Source: Pseudomonas morbosilactucae (lineage in GTDB: Bacteria > Pseudomonadota > Gammaproteobacteria > Pseudomonadales > Pseudomonadaceae). From it: a stretch of 64,000 nucleotides of DNA. The stretch is from the NCBI RefSeq assembly GCF_023241715.1, contig NZ_JALQCW010000068.1, positions 1-64,000 on the forward strand. Reading direction: 5' to 3'. Below the pieces are notes generated by a model. That model was not told the origin of the DNA, did not search any database, and saw only the letters and a program-made list of their open reading frames with translations. The position numbers and the translations under genes were made by a program. Positions 24,640 through 33,188 of this stretch are shown here, in pieces (within the stretch, counting starts at the first letter, position 1; the number at the start of each line of letters is the position of its first letter).

Positions 24640-25095
24640 ATGCGGATTACTCAAGCAACCCTCGAACACTTGGATTTGTTGACCCCGTTATTCGTCAAGT
24701 ACCGCGAATTCTATGGCGCCCTGCCCTATCCAGACTCGTCCCGGGCCTTTCTGGAAAAGCGCCTGCGCCGCAAAGAGTCGGTGATTTACCTGGCGCTGTC
24801 CGATGACGACAACAAACTGCTCGGCTTCTGCCAGCTGTACCCGAGTTTCTCGTCCCTCTCACTCAAGCGGGTGTGGATTCTCAACGACATCTACGTCGCC
24901 GAGGATGCCAGGCGCCAATTGGTGGCCGACAACCTGATGCGTACCGCGAAGAAGATGGCCAAGGAAACCAACGCCGTGCGCCTGCGGGTATCCACCAGCA
25001 GCAACAATGAAGTGGCACAGAAAACCTACGAATCCATGGGTTTCCGTGAAGACACCGAGTTCAAGAACTACACCTTGCCCATCGGCGAAAACTGA
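24640..25095 (+). CDS. GNAT family N-acetyltransferase
   Basis: A 151-residue acetyltransferase-fold protein. The acetyl-CoA region is RVWILNDIYVAEDARRQLVADNLMRTAKKMAKE, followed by the family C-terminal pattern NEVAQKTYESMGFREDTEFKNY. The R/Q-x-x-G-x-A loop is degenerate (ARRQLVA), which is seen in several members. The acceptor substrate is unknown. The same gene follows eutC in other Pseudomonas genomes, but with its own 107-base gap it is probably not part of the ethanolamine operon. Confidence 0.85.
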   Translation: MRITQATLEHLDLLTPLFVKYREFYGALPYPDSSRAFLEKRLRRKESVIYLALSDDDNKLLGFCQLYPSFSSLSLKRVWILNDIYVAEDARRQLVADNLMRTAKKMAKETNAVRLRVSTSSNNEVAQKTYESMGFREDTEFKNYTLPIGEN

Positions 25096-25102
25096 CCCCA
25101 AG

Positions 25103-25133
25103 CGGCGCCGAGGGGCTCTGTGCCTCGGCGCCG
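25103..25133. terminator. GC-rich hairpin after the GNAT gene
   Basis: CGGCGCCGAGG and CCTCGGCGCCG form an 11-bp perfect stem starting 8 bases after the stop codon. There is no T-run, so termination is likely but less certain than for a canonical site. Confidence 0.5.
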
Positions 25134-25304
25134 GACCCCACGCCCCGCGACATCCCCCGCTACAATCTCAACGCGCAATTCACATCTCAGTCTTTATAAT
25201 GCCGACCTCTTCGGACTGTAAGAAAACCTACATCCCCCTTGTAGTCCCTTACTCCGACTTATCGCACAGGCCCGCTGAGCCGGGCTGTCACCACAGGTGC
25301 CTGC

Positions 25305-25961
25305 ATGGATTTCAACCCGATCGACCTCATCCTCCATCTCGACGTCTACCTCGACATGCTGGTGAACAATTACGGGCCGTGGATCTACGCCATCCTGTTC
25401 CTGGTGATCTTCTGCGAAACCGGCCTGGTGGTGATGCCCTTCCTGCCGGGCGACTCCCTGCTGTTTATCGCCGGCGCCGTCGCAGCCGGGGGCGGCATGG
25501 ACCCGGTGCTGCTGGGCGGCCTGCTGATGCTCGCCGCCATCCTCGGCGACAGCACCAATTACGTGATCGGCCGAACGGCGGGCGAACGCTTGTTCAGCAA
25601 CCCCAATTCGAAAATCTTTCGCCGCGACTACCTGCAGAAAACCCACGATTTCTATGACAAGCACGGCGGCAAGACCGTCACTCTGGCGCGTTTCCTGCCG
25701 ATCATCCGCACCTTCGCGCCCTTCGTCGCCGGCGTCGCGAAAATGCCCTACCCGCGCTTTGTCTTCTTCAGCGTCGCCGGCACCATCCTCTGGGTCGGTG
25801 GCCTGGTAACCCTGGGCTACTTCTTCGGCAACGTGCCCTTTATCAAGAAGAACCTGTCGCTGCTGGTGGTGGCCATTATCCTGCTGTCCCTGGTGCCGAT
25901 GATCATCGGCGTGTTCCGCAGCCGCTTCAGCCGCAGCCCAGCCAAAACCGAAAGCCACTGA
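25305..25961 (+). CDS. DedA family inner-membrane protein
   Basis: A 218-residue DedA/SNARE-associated protein with the family core: VIFCETGLVVMPFLPGDSLLF, LGDSTNYVIGRTAG, ARFLPIIRTFAPFVAGVAKMPYPRF and GYFFGNVPFIKKN. DedA proteins support proton-motive-force-dependent membrane homeostasis and lipid-carrier recycling. It is a second, stand-alone DedA gene in this window besides the PAP2 fusion at 8190. The next gene starts 5 bases later, so the two are co-transcribed. Confidence 0.93.
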   Translation: MDFNPIDLILHLDVYLDMLVNNYGPWIYAILFLVIFCETGLVVMPFLPGDSLLFIAGAVAAGGGMDPVLLGGLLMLAAILGDSTNYVIGRTAGERLFSNPNSKIFRRDYLQKTHDFYDKHGGKTVTLARFLPIIRTFAPFVAGVAKMPYPRFVFFSVAGTILWVGGLVTLGYFFGNVPFIKKNLSLLVVAIILLSLVPMIIGVFRSRFSRSPAKTESH

Positions 25962-25966
25962 CGGCC

Positions 25967-26788
25967 ATGTGGTCCCTCAGCGCCTGGCGGCGCAAGCGCA
26001 CCCTGGCCAAGCACCCGGTCGCCGATGAAACCTGGCAGCGGGTGCGAGACCACCTGAGCTTCCTCGACGGCATCAGCGCCGCCGAAGACCAGTGGCTGCG
26101 CGAAGCCAGCGTGCTGTTCCTGGCGGACAAGCACCTGACGGCCTTGCCCGGCGTCGAACTGCACCAGGAACAACGCCTGCTCCTCGCAGCCCAAGCCCAA
26201 TTGCCGTTGATGTACCTGGGCGACCTGAACTGGTACCAGGGCTTCCACGAAATCATCCTGTACCCCGACGACTTCCTCAGCCCCCAGCGCCATCGCGATG
26301 CCAGTGGCATCGAACACGAATGGGACGGCGAACACAGCGGCGAAGCCTGGCAACAGGGCCCGGTGATCCTGGCGTGGCCCGGGGTCATGGCCAGCGGCGG
26401 CTGGGAAGGCTACAACCTGGTAATCCACGAGCTGGCGCACAAGCTGGACATGCTCACCGGCGACGCCAACGGCTTGCCGCCGCTGCACAGCGACATGCGC
26501 GTCAGCGACTGGGCGCAGGTGATGCAAGAGGCCTACGACGACCTCGACCAGCAGTTGGAGCTCAACCCCGACGCCGAAACCGCCATCGACCCCTACGCGG
26601 CGGAGAACCCTGCGGAATTCTTTTCCGTGACCAGCGAATACTTCTTCAGCGCTCCGGATCTGCTGGTGCAGGCCTATCCGAAAGTCTATGAACAGTTGCA
26701 GCTGTTTTACCGTCAGAATCCACTCGCCCGACTGCGGCAACTTCAGGCCAGCGATCCGGTCTATCAGCCACACGATCAAGTGTTGTAG
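25967..26788 (+). CDS. Zinc-dependent peptidase, MtfA-like (M90)
   Basis: A 273-residue cytosolic protein with the metallopeptidase motif HELAH (in LVIHELAHKLDMLTGDANG, around residue 155) and the downstream glutamate region NPAEFFSVTSEYFF typical of MtfA. In E. coli MtfA binds the Mlc repressor and has aminopeptidase activity, linking it to sugar-uptake control. Whether that holds in Pseudomonas is not known. It is the second gene after dedA. Confidence 0.88.
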   Translation: MWSLSAWRRKRTLAKHPVADETWQRVRDHLSFLDGISAAEDQWLREASVLFLADKHLTALPGVELHQEQRLLLAAQAQLPLMYLGDLNWYQGFHEIILYPDDFLSPQRHRDASGIEHEWDGEHSGEAWQQGPVILAWPGVMASGGWEGYNLVIHELAHKLDMLTGDANGLPPLHSDMRVSDWAQVMQEAYDDLDQQLELNPDAETAIDPYAAENPAEFFSVTSEYFFSAPDLLVQAYPKVYEQLQLFYRQNPLARLRQLQASDPVYQPHDQVL

Positions 26789-26909
26789 GTCGGTACGAAA
26801 ACTCGTCGAGCAAAGGTCAGCCTGTTTCTGCTGGATGCCGAAGGCACCCGACGGGCAGCATGATCGACGCGCAGGCCATTTTCGTGCAGAACCTACGACC
26901 CTTGGTACG

Positions 26910-26938
26910 TGGCGTCGGTAGCGGAGTACGTCTATAAT
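26910..26938 (+). promoter_or_regulatory. Probable promoter of ppa
   Basis: A perfect -10 TATAAT (26933-26938) with a weak -35 (TGGCGT, 26910-26915) at 17 bases. It lies about 60 bases before the ppa start. Confidence 0.5.
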
Positions 26939-26999
26939 CGCCGCCACTTTTTGGTCAATCCGGCCAAGTCATTTGGTCAACTAACGGGGGCAAAGCCCA

Positions 27000-27527
27000 A
27001 TGAGCTACAGCAAGATTCCGGCTGGCAAAGACCTGCCGAACGACATCTACGTCGCGATCGAAATTCCGGCCAACCACGCGCCGATCAAATACGAAATCGA
27101 CAAAGACAGCGACTGCCTGTTCGTTGACCGTTTCATGGCCACCCCGATGTTCTACCCGGCCAACTACGGCTTTATCCCCAACACCCTGGCCGACGACGGT
27201 GACCCCCTCGACGTGCTGGTCGTGACCCCTTACCCAGTGGCCCCGGGCTCGGTAATCCGTGCTCGTCCGGTCGGCATCCTGCACATGACCGACGACGGCG
27301 GCGGCGATGCCAAAGTCATCGCTGTTCCACACGACAAGCTGTCCCAGCTGTACGTGGACGTGAAGGAATACACCGATCTGCCAGCCCTGCTGCTGGAACA
27401 GATCAAGCACTTCTTCGAGAACTACAAAGACCTCGAAAAAGGCAAGTGGGTGAAGATCGAAGGTTGGGGCGACGCAGAAGCAGCCCGCGCCGAGATCCTG
27501 AAGTCGGTTGCGGCTTACAAGGGTTAA
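27000..27527 (+). CDS. ppa: Inorganic pyrophosphatase
   Basis: A 175-residue soluble family I pyrophosphatase that hydrolyses PPi to drive biosynthetic reactions. It contains the metal-binding signature DDGDPLDVLV, plus KYEIDKDSDCLFVDRF, YPANYGFIPNTL and the C-terminal HFFENYKDLEKGKWVKIEGWGDAE. Full length. It has its own promoter and a canonical terminator right after it. Confidence 0.97.
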   Translation: MSYSKIPAGKDLPNDIYVAIEIPANHAPIKYEIDKDSDCLFVDRFMATPMFYPANYGFIPNTLADDGDPLDVLVVTPYPVAPGSVIRARPVGILHMTDDGGGDAKVIAVPHDKLSQLYVDVKEYTDLPALLLEQIKHFFENYKDLEKGKWVKIEGWGDAEAARAEILKSVAAYKG

Positions 27528-27563
27528 GAGCAGTAGCTAGCGCTTAGCCATAAGCGTTAAGAG

Positions 27564-27590
27564 AAAGCCCCGGTGATTCGGGGCTTTTTT
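27564..27590 (+). terminator. Rho-independent terminator of ppa
   Basis: AAGCCCCG and CGGGGCTT form the stem, followed by a T-run, about 37 bases after the ppa stop. Confidence 0.9.
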
Positions 27591-28045
27591 GTGGGCGCCA
27601 GAAAGCGGCCCAGCCACCCTTCCTTGCATTTTTTCCACCTCCAAGCCCTCTGGAGCGCGCTTCGCACTGGGAATCCCCGGCAAATATGCGTATGCTGCGC
27701 CCCACATTTGCGCATCGACCCGCCCTGCGGCCAGATCGCTCGACGAAGCGGATGATTTTCTCGCCCAGTCCCACAGCCAGCCGCAAGAGCTGGATGTACG
27801 TTTTGAAGGCTGGTGCGGTTTACCAAAAATGAACCAAGCCAGTCCCCGAGAAGCCGGCCACAAGCCGGCTTTTTAATGCCCGAAGCAAATTCACCCGCCC
27901 CGCAGGTGTTCAGCGCGGCAAATCGGGCATTCACGAAAGAAAAGCTTTCGCATATTGATCCGCCATATGAAAACATGAGCCCTTCAGCGAATTGCCAACG
28001 TGCAGTTCCCCAGGATGGGATGAATCTCCAATGGATGGATATGCA
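27591..28045. other. Intergenic stretch without a convincing gene
   Basis: About 455 bases of lower and uneven GC. Several short frames are open on both strands, but none has a ribosome site, a domain or Pseudomonas-like codon use. A palindrome AAGCCGG-CCGGCTT followed by T's (around 27851-27872) looks like a terminator, perhaps of an eroded gene ending near there. It may be a remnant of lost DNA. Confidence 0.4.
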
Positions 28046-28345
28046 ATGAACGCCTACCCAGAAAATGCCTTGCAACAGGCTGGATTCAGCAACAGCAGTG
28101 CCAAGCAACGACCCGAATTCTGGGTCAAGCGCTCGCTTATCGGCTCACTGCGCATTCGTTTCGATGGGGGCCCTTCGTACCCGAAAATGGTCGAGGACCT
28201 GCGCCAGGCCCTGAACAACCATGGCCGCCTGGTACGTCGCGGGGAACGACTGTCCGGCTCGGACTGGGTGCACCGGATCAAGAAGCACCAGGGCCCGCTA
28301 AGCGAATGCCAGGCGTCGGCCATCGAGACCTTGATGGCCAAATAG
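28046..28345 (+). CDS. Small conserved-looking protein of unknown function
   Basis: A 99-residue basic protein: ...RPEFWVKRSLIGSLRIRFDGGPSYPKMVEDLRQALNNHGRLVRRGERL.... The codon use is Pseudomonas-like, which supports a real gene. No family is recognised and there is no signal peptide or membrane segment. A second possible ATG is at 28031; neither has a strong ribosome site. Confidence 0.5.
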   Translation: MNAYPENALQQAGFSNSSAKQRPEFWVKRSLIGSLRIRFDGGPSYPKMVEDLRQALNNHGRLVRRGERLSGSDWVHRIKKHQGPLSECQASAIETLMAK

Positions 28346-28399
28346 CCAGCCTCGACGACTCAGGTCTCCGCCGTTCTTCTTGCTCTCTCCAGGCGCCCC

Positions 28400-28804
28400 A
28401 TGAAAAACACATTGATATCGGCATTCGCGCTGATCAGCCTGAGCGGTTGTGTCGGCGCCTGGGTAGAGATGCCCATTAAAGTCACCAGCAAAACCCCGGC
28501 CCACACCCAGCTCACCTACCGCGAGCAAACACCGGTGATCACCCGCACGGTGCGCTTTTCCGAGCAGCGCGAATGGTGCGGCACCACCGTCTGGGCCCTG
28601 CTCGTCCCGATCCCGCTCAAACTGCCGGTGTGCCATTCCTACACCGAGTATGCCTACGGCAACGACATCAACGGTCGGGAAGCAGAACTGCTCTACACCC
28701 AGCAAAGCCTGTCCGACCCGTTTTACGCCTGCGGCCCTTTCATGTTCTTGGGGCCGCTGATGCACACCTACGACGGCAATGCGCTCTGCGGACAATTTCG
28801 CTGA
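28400..28804 (+). CDS. Putative lipoprotein of unknown function
   Basis: A 134-residue protein with a signal peptide and lipobox (FALISLSGC, Cys17), followed by a region with several further cysteines (EWCGTT, LPVCHSY, FYACGPF, ALCGQF). No known family was recognised. It stands alone between the 28046 gene and the iron-signalling genes. Confidence 0.6.
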   Translation: MKNTLISAFALISLSGCVGAWVEMPIKVTSKTPAHTQLTYREQTPVITRTVRFSEQREWCGTTVWALLVPIPLKLPVCHSYTEYAYGNDINGREAELLYTQQSLSDPFYACGPFMFLGPLMHTYDGNALCGQFR

Positions 28805-28956
28805 GGACGTGGCCTATTAGCGTTGCCGAGGATGTTCGCTGACGGCCGCACCTGAAAGTCACCAGCTTGCCAACGCACCCTTTGCCCCTGGTGCATACCA
28901 CCGTCTATTGCGGACAAGAGCCATCACTGAGCTTGCTCACGCCAGAGCAAGCCACA

Positions 28957-28975
28957 TAGAATGATAATCCTTCCC
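28957..28975 (+). promoter_or_regulatory. Fur-box-like site upstream of the ECF sigma gene
   Basis: The 19-base stretch containing AATGATAATC matches 14 of 19 positions of the Fur consensus and lies about 20 bases before the sigma-factor start, so iron should repress the system. Confidence 0.6.
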
Positions 28976-28996
28976 ATTTGAACCGTTGAGTGCGTC

Positions 28997-29533
28997 ATGC
29001 CGAGCCAGGATCCCGTGCTGCAGGAGCAAGTCAGCAGGATTTACCAGGAGCAGCACCGCTGGCTGCAGGGCTGGCTGCGACCGCGGGTTGCCTGCCACCA
29101 CTTGGCTGCCGACCTGGTACAGGACGTGTTTGTGCGCATCCTCGGCACCCGCGACGCCTCGAGCAAGTTGAGTGCGGTGCGCGAACCACGGGGTTACCTG
29201 GCAACTATCGCCAAGCGCATGATGATCGATTATTTCCGCCGCCAACGCCTTGAACGGGCCTGGTTGCAGGTGCTGGCCGAACAACCGGAAATCAGCGCCA
29301 TGTCTCCAGAAACCCGCTTGATCCTGCTGGACACCCTGTATGAGCTGGATGCCATGCTGGCGGCGCTGGGGGCCAATGTGCGCAAGGCTTTCCTGCTGTC
29401 GCAACTGGATGGCATGACCTACAAGGCGATTGCCGAAACCCTGGGAGTGTCCTTGGTCACGGTCAATCGTTACATCGCCAAGGCCGTGCAGCATTGCATG
29501 CTCTACAGCCTGCGCAACGAGCTCGAACTCTAA
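28997..29533 (+). CDS. ECF sigma factor, FecI type
   Basis: A 178-residue extracytoplasmic-function sigma factor. Region 2 (QQHRWLQGWLRPRVACHHLAADLVQDVFVRIL, then GYLATIAKRMMIDYFRRQ) and region 4 (MLAALGANVRKAFLLSQLDGMTYKAIAETLGVSLVTVNRYI) are intact. FecI-type factors direct RNA polymerase to the promoter of a cognate siderophore receptor when it signals. It is followed after 2 bases by the FecR-type gene and then by a TonB receptor with a signalling domain, a complete cell-surface signalling set. A Fur-like site lies upstream. Confidence 0.93.
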   Translation: MPSQDPVLQEQVSRIYQEQHRWLQGWLRPRVACHHLAADLVQDVFVRILGTRDASSKLSAVREPRGYLATIAKRMMIDYFRRQRLERAWLQVLAEQPEISAMSPETRLILLDTLYELDAMLAALGANVRKAFLLSQLDGMTYKAIAETLGVSLVTVNRYIAKAVQHCMLYSLRNELEL

Positions 29534-29535
29534 AC

Positions 29536-30495
29536 ATGCCACCCATCAGCGCCGCCCAACTGACCGCCCTGGAACAAGCCGCCCATTGGTACAGCTGCCT
29601 CAATGACGAGGCCGCCACCGAGGCCGACCGACTGGGCTGGCAAACCTGGTTGCAGGCCGCACCGCTGAACGCCTGGGCCTGGGAACAGGCCGAACGCTTG
29701 CAGCAACGCATGCTGCGCGTCCCCGGCCCCCTGGCCGAACGCACCCTGGACTTGGCCGGACGTGAACGCCAGACGAGCCGGCGTGGTGTGCTCAAGGGCT
29801 TGGCCCTGGTGATCGGCGGCAGCACCCTCGGCTGGGGCGGCTATCGCAAGGCCAGCCAGGACCCGTGGCTGGCCGACTACCGCAGCCAGGTGGGCGAACG
29901 CCTGCCCGTGACCCTGGAAGACGGCAGCCAACTGCTGCTCAACAGCGACAGCGCAGTGGACATTGTGTTTGATGGCCAGCAACGCCTGGTGCTGCTCAAG
30001 CAGGGGGAAATCATGGTGACCACCGCCGCCGATCCCCACCAGCGCCCATTCAGCGTGCAGACCCGCCAGGGCCGGGTATTGGCATTGGGCACGCGCTTCA
30101 CGGTCAGGGAACAAGACACAACCACGACCGTGGCCGTGTTCGAGCACAAGGTGCAGATCACCACCCACGAAGGCCAGACCCAACTGCTGACGAGTGGCCA
30201 GCGGTGCCAGTTCGATCGTCAGGCCGTACACGCCCCCACCACGCTGGATTTCGCCGAAGGTGCCTGGAGCCGTGGCTTGCTCGTCGCCAACGATCAGCGT
30301 CTGGAGGCTTTCGTCGCCGAACTGGGGCGCTACCGCCGAGGTTGGCTGCGCTGCGATCCCGCTGTGGCCGACTTGCGCATCAGCGGCACCTTTGATCTGC
30401 GCGACACTGACCAGATCCTCCGTGCCTTGTCCGGTTCGTTGCCGGTGCGTGTGGTGCAACGCACCCGTTACTGGATCAATCTGGTACCCGCCTGA
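29536..30495 (+). CDS. FecR-type anti-sigma / sigma regulator
   Basis: A 319-residue single-span inner-membrane protein. The N-terminal cytoplasmic part (residues ~1-80, with LEQAAHWYSCLNDEAATEADRLGWQTWL) binds the sigma factor. A membrane helix lies around residues 90-105 (GLALVIGGSTLGWGGY). The periplasmic FecR domain (LPVTLEDGSQLLLNSDSAVDIVF) contacts the receptor's signalling domain, and a C-terminal STN-like part follows. It passes the receptor signal to the ECF sigma factor, usually through regulated proteolysis. Confidence 0.92.
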   Translation: MPPISAAQLTALEQAAHWYSCLNDEAATEADRLGWQTWLQAAPLNAWAWEQAERLQQRMLRVPGPLAERTLDLAGRERQTSRRGVLKGLALVIGGSTLGWGGYRKASQDPWLADYRSQVGERLPVTLEDGSQLLLNSDSAVDIVFDGQQRLVLLKQGEIMVTTAADPHQRPFSVQTRQGRVLALGTRFTVREQDTTTTVAVFEHKVQITTHEGQTQLLTSGQRCQFDRQAVHAPTTLDFAEGAWSRGLLVANDQRLEAFVAELGRYRRGWLRCDPAVADLRISGTFDLRDTDQILRALSGSLPVRVVQRTRYWINLVPA

Positions 30496-30520
30496 CGCGT
30501 CTGACGAAAAAATCTTCAAC

Positions 30521-30539
30521 GCCAATGATATTAATTCCA
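30521..30539 (+). promoter_or_regulatory. Weak Fur-box-like site before the receptor gene
   Basis: Twelve of 19 positions match the Fur consensus around AATGATA. It lies in the 109-base gap before the receptor gene, where the ECF-dependent promoter should also be. Confidence 0.35.
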
Positions 30540-30604
30540 CTTCTCGTTCGACTTATGGAGAACGGCCTATCTGTGCGGCCCGACACCTGAAGAGAACCAC
30601 GTCC

Positions 30605-33049
30605 ATGACAGCCCTGCTTCCACCCGCATTGCCCCCTCTCGCCACCCACCCTCTACACCTGAGCCTGCGCCGTGCACTGCTCTGCGGCGCCGTCATGTTA
30701 CCCCTGGCCCTGTCGGCAAACGCTTATGCAGAGCCTGCCGGCGAGCAGGCCTATCACTTGGCCCAGGGGGATCTCAGCCAAGTGCTGACTCGCTTCGCGG
30801 CCGAGGCCGGCGTGGTGTTGTCGTTCGATGCCAACCTGACCCGTGGTCGCCAGAGCCCAGGGCTCGAAGGTCGCTACAGCATCGATGCGGGCCTGAATCG
30901 GTTGCTCAACGGCAGTGGTTTACAGGCCATCCGCGAGAGCGACGGCCGTTATAGCCTGGCGCCGCTCACCGAGGCCAAAGGCGCGCTGGAACTGGGGGCG
31001 ACCACCGTGACCGGCCAGCAATTGGGCGCGACCACCGAAGACAGCGGCTCCTACACCACCGGCAGCATGCAGACAGCCACCAAGCTGCCGCTGTCGATTC
31101 GCCAGACCCCGCAATCGGTCAGTGTGGTCACTCGCCAGCGCATGGACGATCGAGGCATGCAGACCATCCATGACGTGGTCAAGGACGTCCCCGGGCTGAC
31201 CCTGTCCAACGATGGCCCGGAACGCCCCACCTATTACGCCCGGGGGTTCAGCGTCGACAACATCCTCTACGACGGCTTGCCGACCACCGTCGCCAGCTAC
31301 ACCTCTCGGGACACCATCGCCGCCACCGAAACCGCCATGCTCGACCGAGTGGAAGTGGTTCGCGGCGCTACCGGGCTGATGACCGGTTCCGGCAGCCCTT
31401 CAGCGGCCATCAACCTGGTGCGCAAACGGCCGACCAAAGAAGCCATGGCAAGCATCAGCGCCGGCGCCGGCAGTTGGGACAACTACCGTGGCGAGCTGGA
31501 TGCCTCCAGCGCCCTCAACGACGCGGGGACGGTACGTGGGCGCGCCGTCACCAGCTATCAGGTCAAGAACAGCTTTCAGGACGTGGTGAACAAGGAACAC
31601 AGCCTGTTCTACGCCATTACTGAGTTCGACCTGACGGACGCCACCCTTTTCACCTTCGGTGCCTCCAACCAGAACCTGAACAACAACACCGCCTGGGGCG
31701 GCGTGCCCACCGGCAGCGACGGCCGCGACCTGAAGCTGTCGCGTTCGACCTTCCTGGGTAACGACTGGGGCCGCTGGGACCAGGACAACAACAGTGTGTT
31801 CGCCGAGTTGGAACAGCGCTTCGACAATGACTGGAAGCTGCGCCTGGCCGCGACCAAGAGTTGGTCCAAGCTCGACCTGTTCGCCTCCTATGCCACCGCA
31901 GGCACTGGCAACACCTTCGACCAGATGACCGGCAAATTCCGCTACGAGAATGACCAGAGCAGCTACGACGCCTTCGCCAGTGGGCCGTTCCAGCTCCTGG
32001 GACGCGAACACGAACTGGTGCTGGGAGCCAGCCATCGTCGGGAAACCTTCGAGGGCTACGGCACCACGGTAGTCAGCGCCAGGGACATCGACATCTACAA
32101 CTGGAACCCCCATACCGTGGCCAAGCCTGCCGTCAACATGAGCGCTTGGCAGCAGCAAAGCGAGACCGAGCAGACCGGCACCTACGTAACCGGCCGCTTC
32201 AGCCTGGCAGACCCTTTGCACCTGATCCTCGGCGCCCGCCTGGACTGGTACGACTACCAGATCGACACCCTGGGCAGCAACACCAAGACTGACAAGGTCA
32301 CGCGCAATGTCACTCGCTACGCGGGGCTGATCTACGACCTGAATGACACTTACTCGGTGTATGCCAGCTACACCGATATCTTCAGCCCGCAAGGGGTGGT
32401 GGACGCTGACAACTCCCCCATCAAACCCATTACCGGCAAGAACTACGAAGCCGGGATCAAAGGTGAATATTTCAACGGCGCCCTCAACGCCAGCGCAGCG
32501 GTGTATCGCATCGACCAGGAGAACCGCGCCTCCATCGTCAATGTGGGGTGCACCCCGGCCGGCACCACGTGTTACGTGGCCTCGGGCGAGGTTCGCAGCG
32601 AAGGCCTGGAACTGGAAGTCAACGGCGCCCTGACCAACCGTTGGCAGCTATCCGCCGGCTACACCTACAACTCGGCCAAGTACCGCAAGGACGCCCAGGC
32701 CAGCAATGAAGGAAAACTGTTCAACAGTGACCTGCCGCGGCACCTGTTCAAGCTCAACACCACGTACACCTTGCCGGGTGCATTGGAGCGCTGGCGGGTC
32801 GGCGGTGGCCTCACCAGCCAGAACACCACCTACAACAAGGGCGACGGCTATCGCATCGAGCAAGAGGGCTACACCCTGGTGGACCTGATGCTGGGTTACA
32901 AACCCACCGACCACCTCGACCTGCGCTTGAACGTCAACAACGTCTTCGACAAGAAGTACTACCAGAGCATCAACAGCAACACCTGGAACGCCTTCAACGT
33001 GTATGGCGATCCACGTAACTTCATGCTCTCGGCCAAGTACAGCTTCTAA
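30605..33049 (+). CDS. TonB-dependent siderophore receptor with signalling (STN) domain
   Basis: An 814-residue outer-membrane transducer. After a long signal region (cleavage near NAYA-EP, residue ~43) comes the STN domain (AYHLAQGDLSQVLTRFAAEAGVVLSFDANL, residues ~50-120). The plug follows (IRQTPQSVSVVTRQRMDDRGMQTIHDVVKDVPGL, then RGFSVDNILYDGLP), then a 22-strand barrel ending in aromatic YSF. The plug and barrel resemble receptors for ferric hydroxamate/pyoverdine-type siderophores of the FpvA/FoxA group. With FecIR-type genes upstream, siderophore binding is signalled to raise its own expression. The precise siderophore cannot be told from sequence. The ATG at 30605 is chosen over an open frame that overlaps the FecR gene. 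Confidence 0.92.
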   Translation: MTALLPPALPPLATHPLHLSLRRALLCGAVMLPLALSANAYAEPAGEQAYHLAQGDLSQVLTRFAAEAGVVLSFDANLTRGRQSPGLEGRYSIDAGLNRLLNGSGLQAIRESDGRYSLAPLTEAKGALELGATTVTGQQLGATTEDSGSYTTGSMQTATKLPLSIRQTPQSVSVVTRQRMDDRGMQTIHDVVKDVPGLTLSNDGPERPTYYARGFSVDNILYDGLPTTVASYTSRDTIAATETAMLDRVEVVRGATGLMTGSGSPSAAINLVRKRPTKEAMASISAGAGSWDNYRGELDASSALNDAGTVRGRAVTSYQVKNSFQDVVNKEHSLFYAITEFDLTDATLFTFGASNQNLNNNTAWGGVPTGSDGRDLKLSRSTFLGNDWGRWDQDNNSVFAELEQRFDNDWKLRLAATKSWSKLDLFASYATAGTGNTFDQMTGKFRYENDQSSYDAFASGPFQLLGREHELVLGASHRRETFEGYGTTVVSARDIDIYNWNPHTVAKPAVNMSAWQQQSETEQTGTYVTGRFSLADPLHLILGARLDWYDYQIDTLGSNTKTDKVTRNVTRYAGLIYDLNDTYSVYASYTDIFSPQGVVDADNSPIKPITGKNYEAGIKGEYFNGALNASAAVYRIDQENRASIVNVGCTPAGTTCYVASGEVRSEGLELEVNGALTNRWQLSAGYTYNSAKYRKDAQASNEGKLFNSDLPRHLFKLNTTYTLPGALERWRVGGGLTSQNTTYNKGDGYRIEQEGYTLVDLMLGYKPTDHLDLRLNVNNVFDKKYYQSINSNTWNAFNVYGDPRNFMLSAKYSF

Positions 33050-33069
33050 GGCCCCACCACCCTGTCGAC

Positions 33070-33095
33070 ACGCCGAAGCCCGAGGGTTTCGGCGT
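33070..33095 (+). terminator. Probable terminator after the receptor gene
   Basis: ACGCCGAA and TTCGGCGT form an 8-bp stem around a partly paired loop; the T-run is short, so this is less certain. Confidence 0.5.
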
Positions 33096-33188
33096 TCGCA
33101 TGTTGCCATCTGCGGACGCCACGCTCGACTCCGCGCTTTAAACCGCTGCGTTGATGGGCCACCGCCGCATAAACGCGAACCCACGCCC

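Noticed and set aside
27557..28108. A 183-codon leftward open frame after ppa
   Set aside because: It runs through the ppa terminator, has no ribosome site and no Pseudomonas-like codon pattern.
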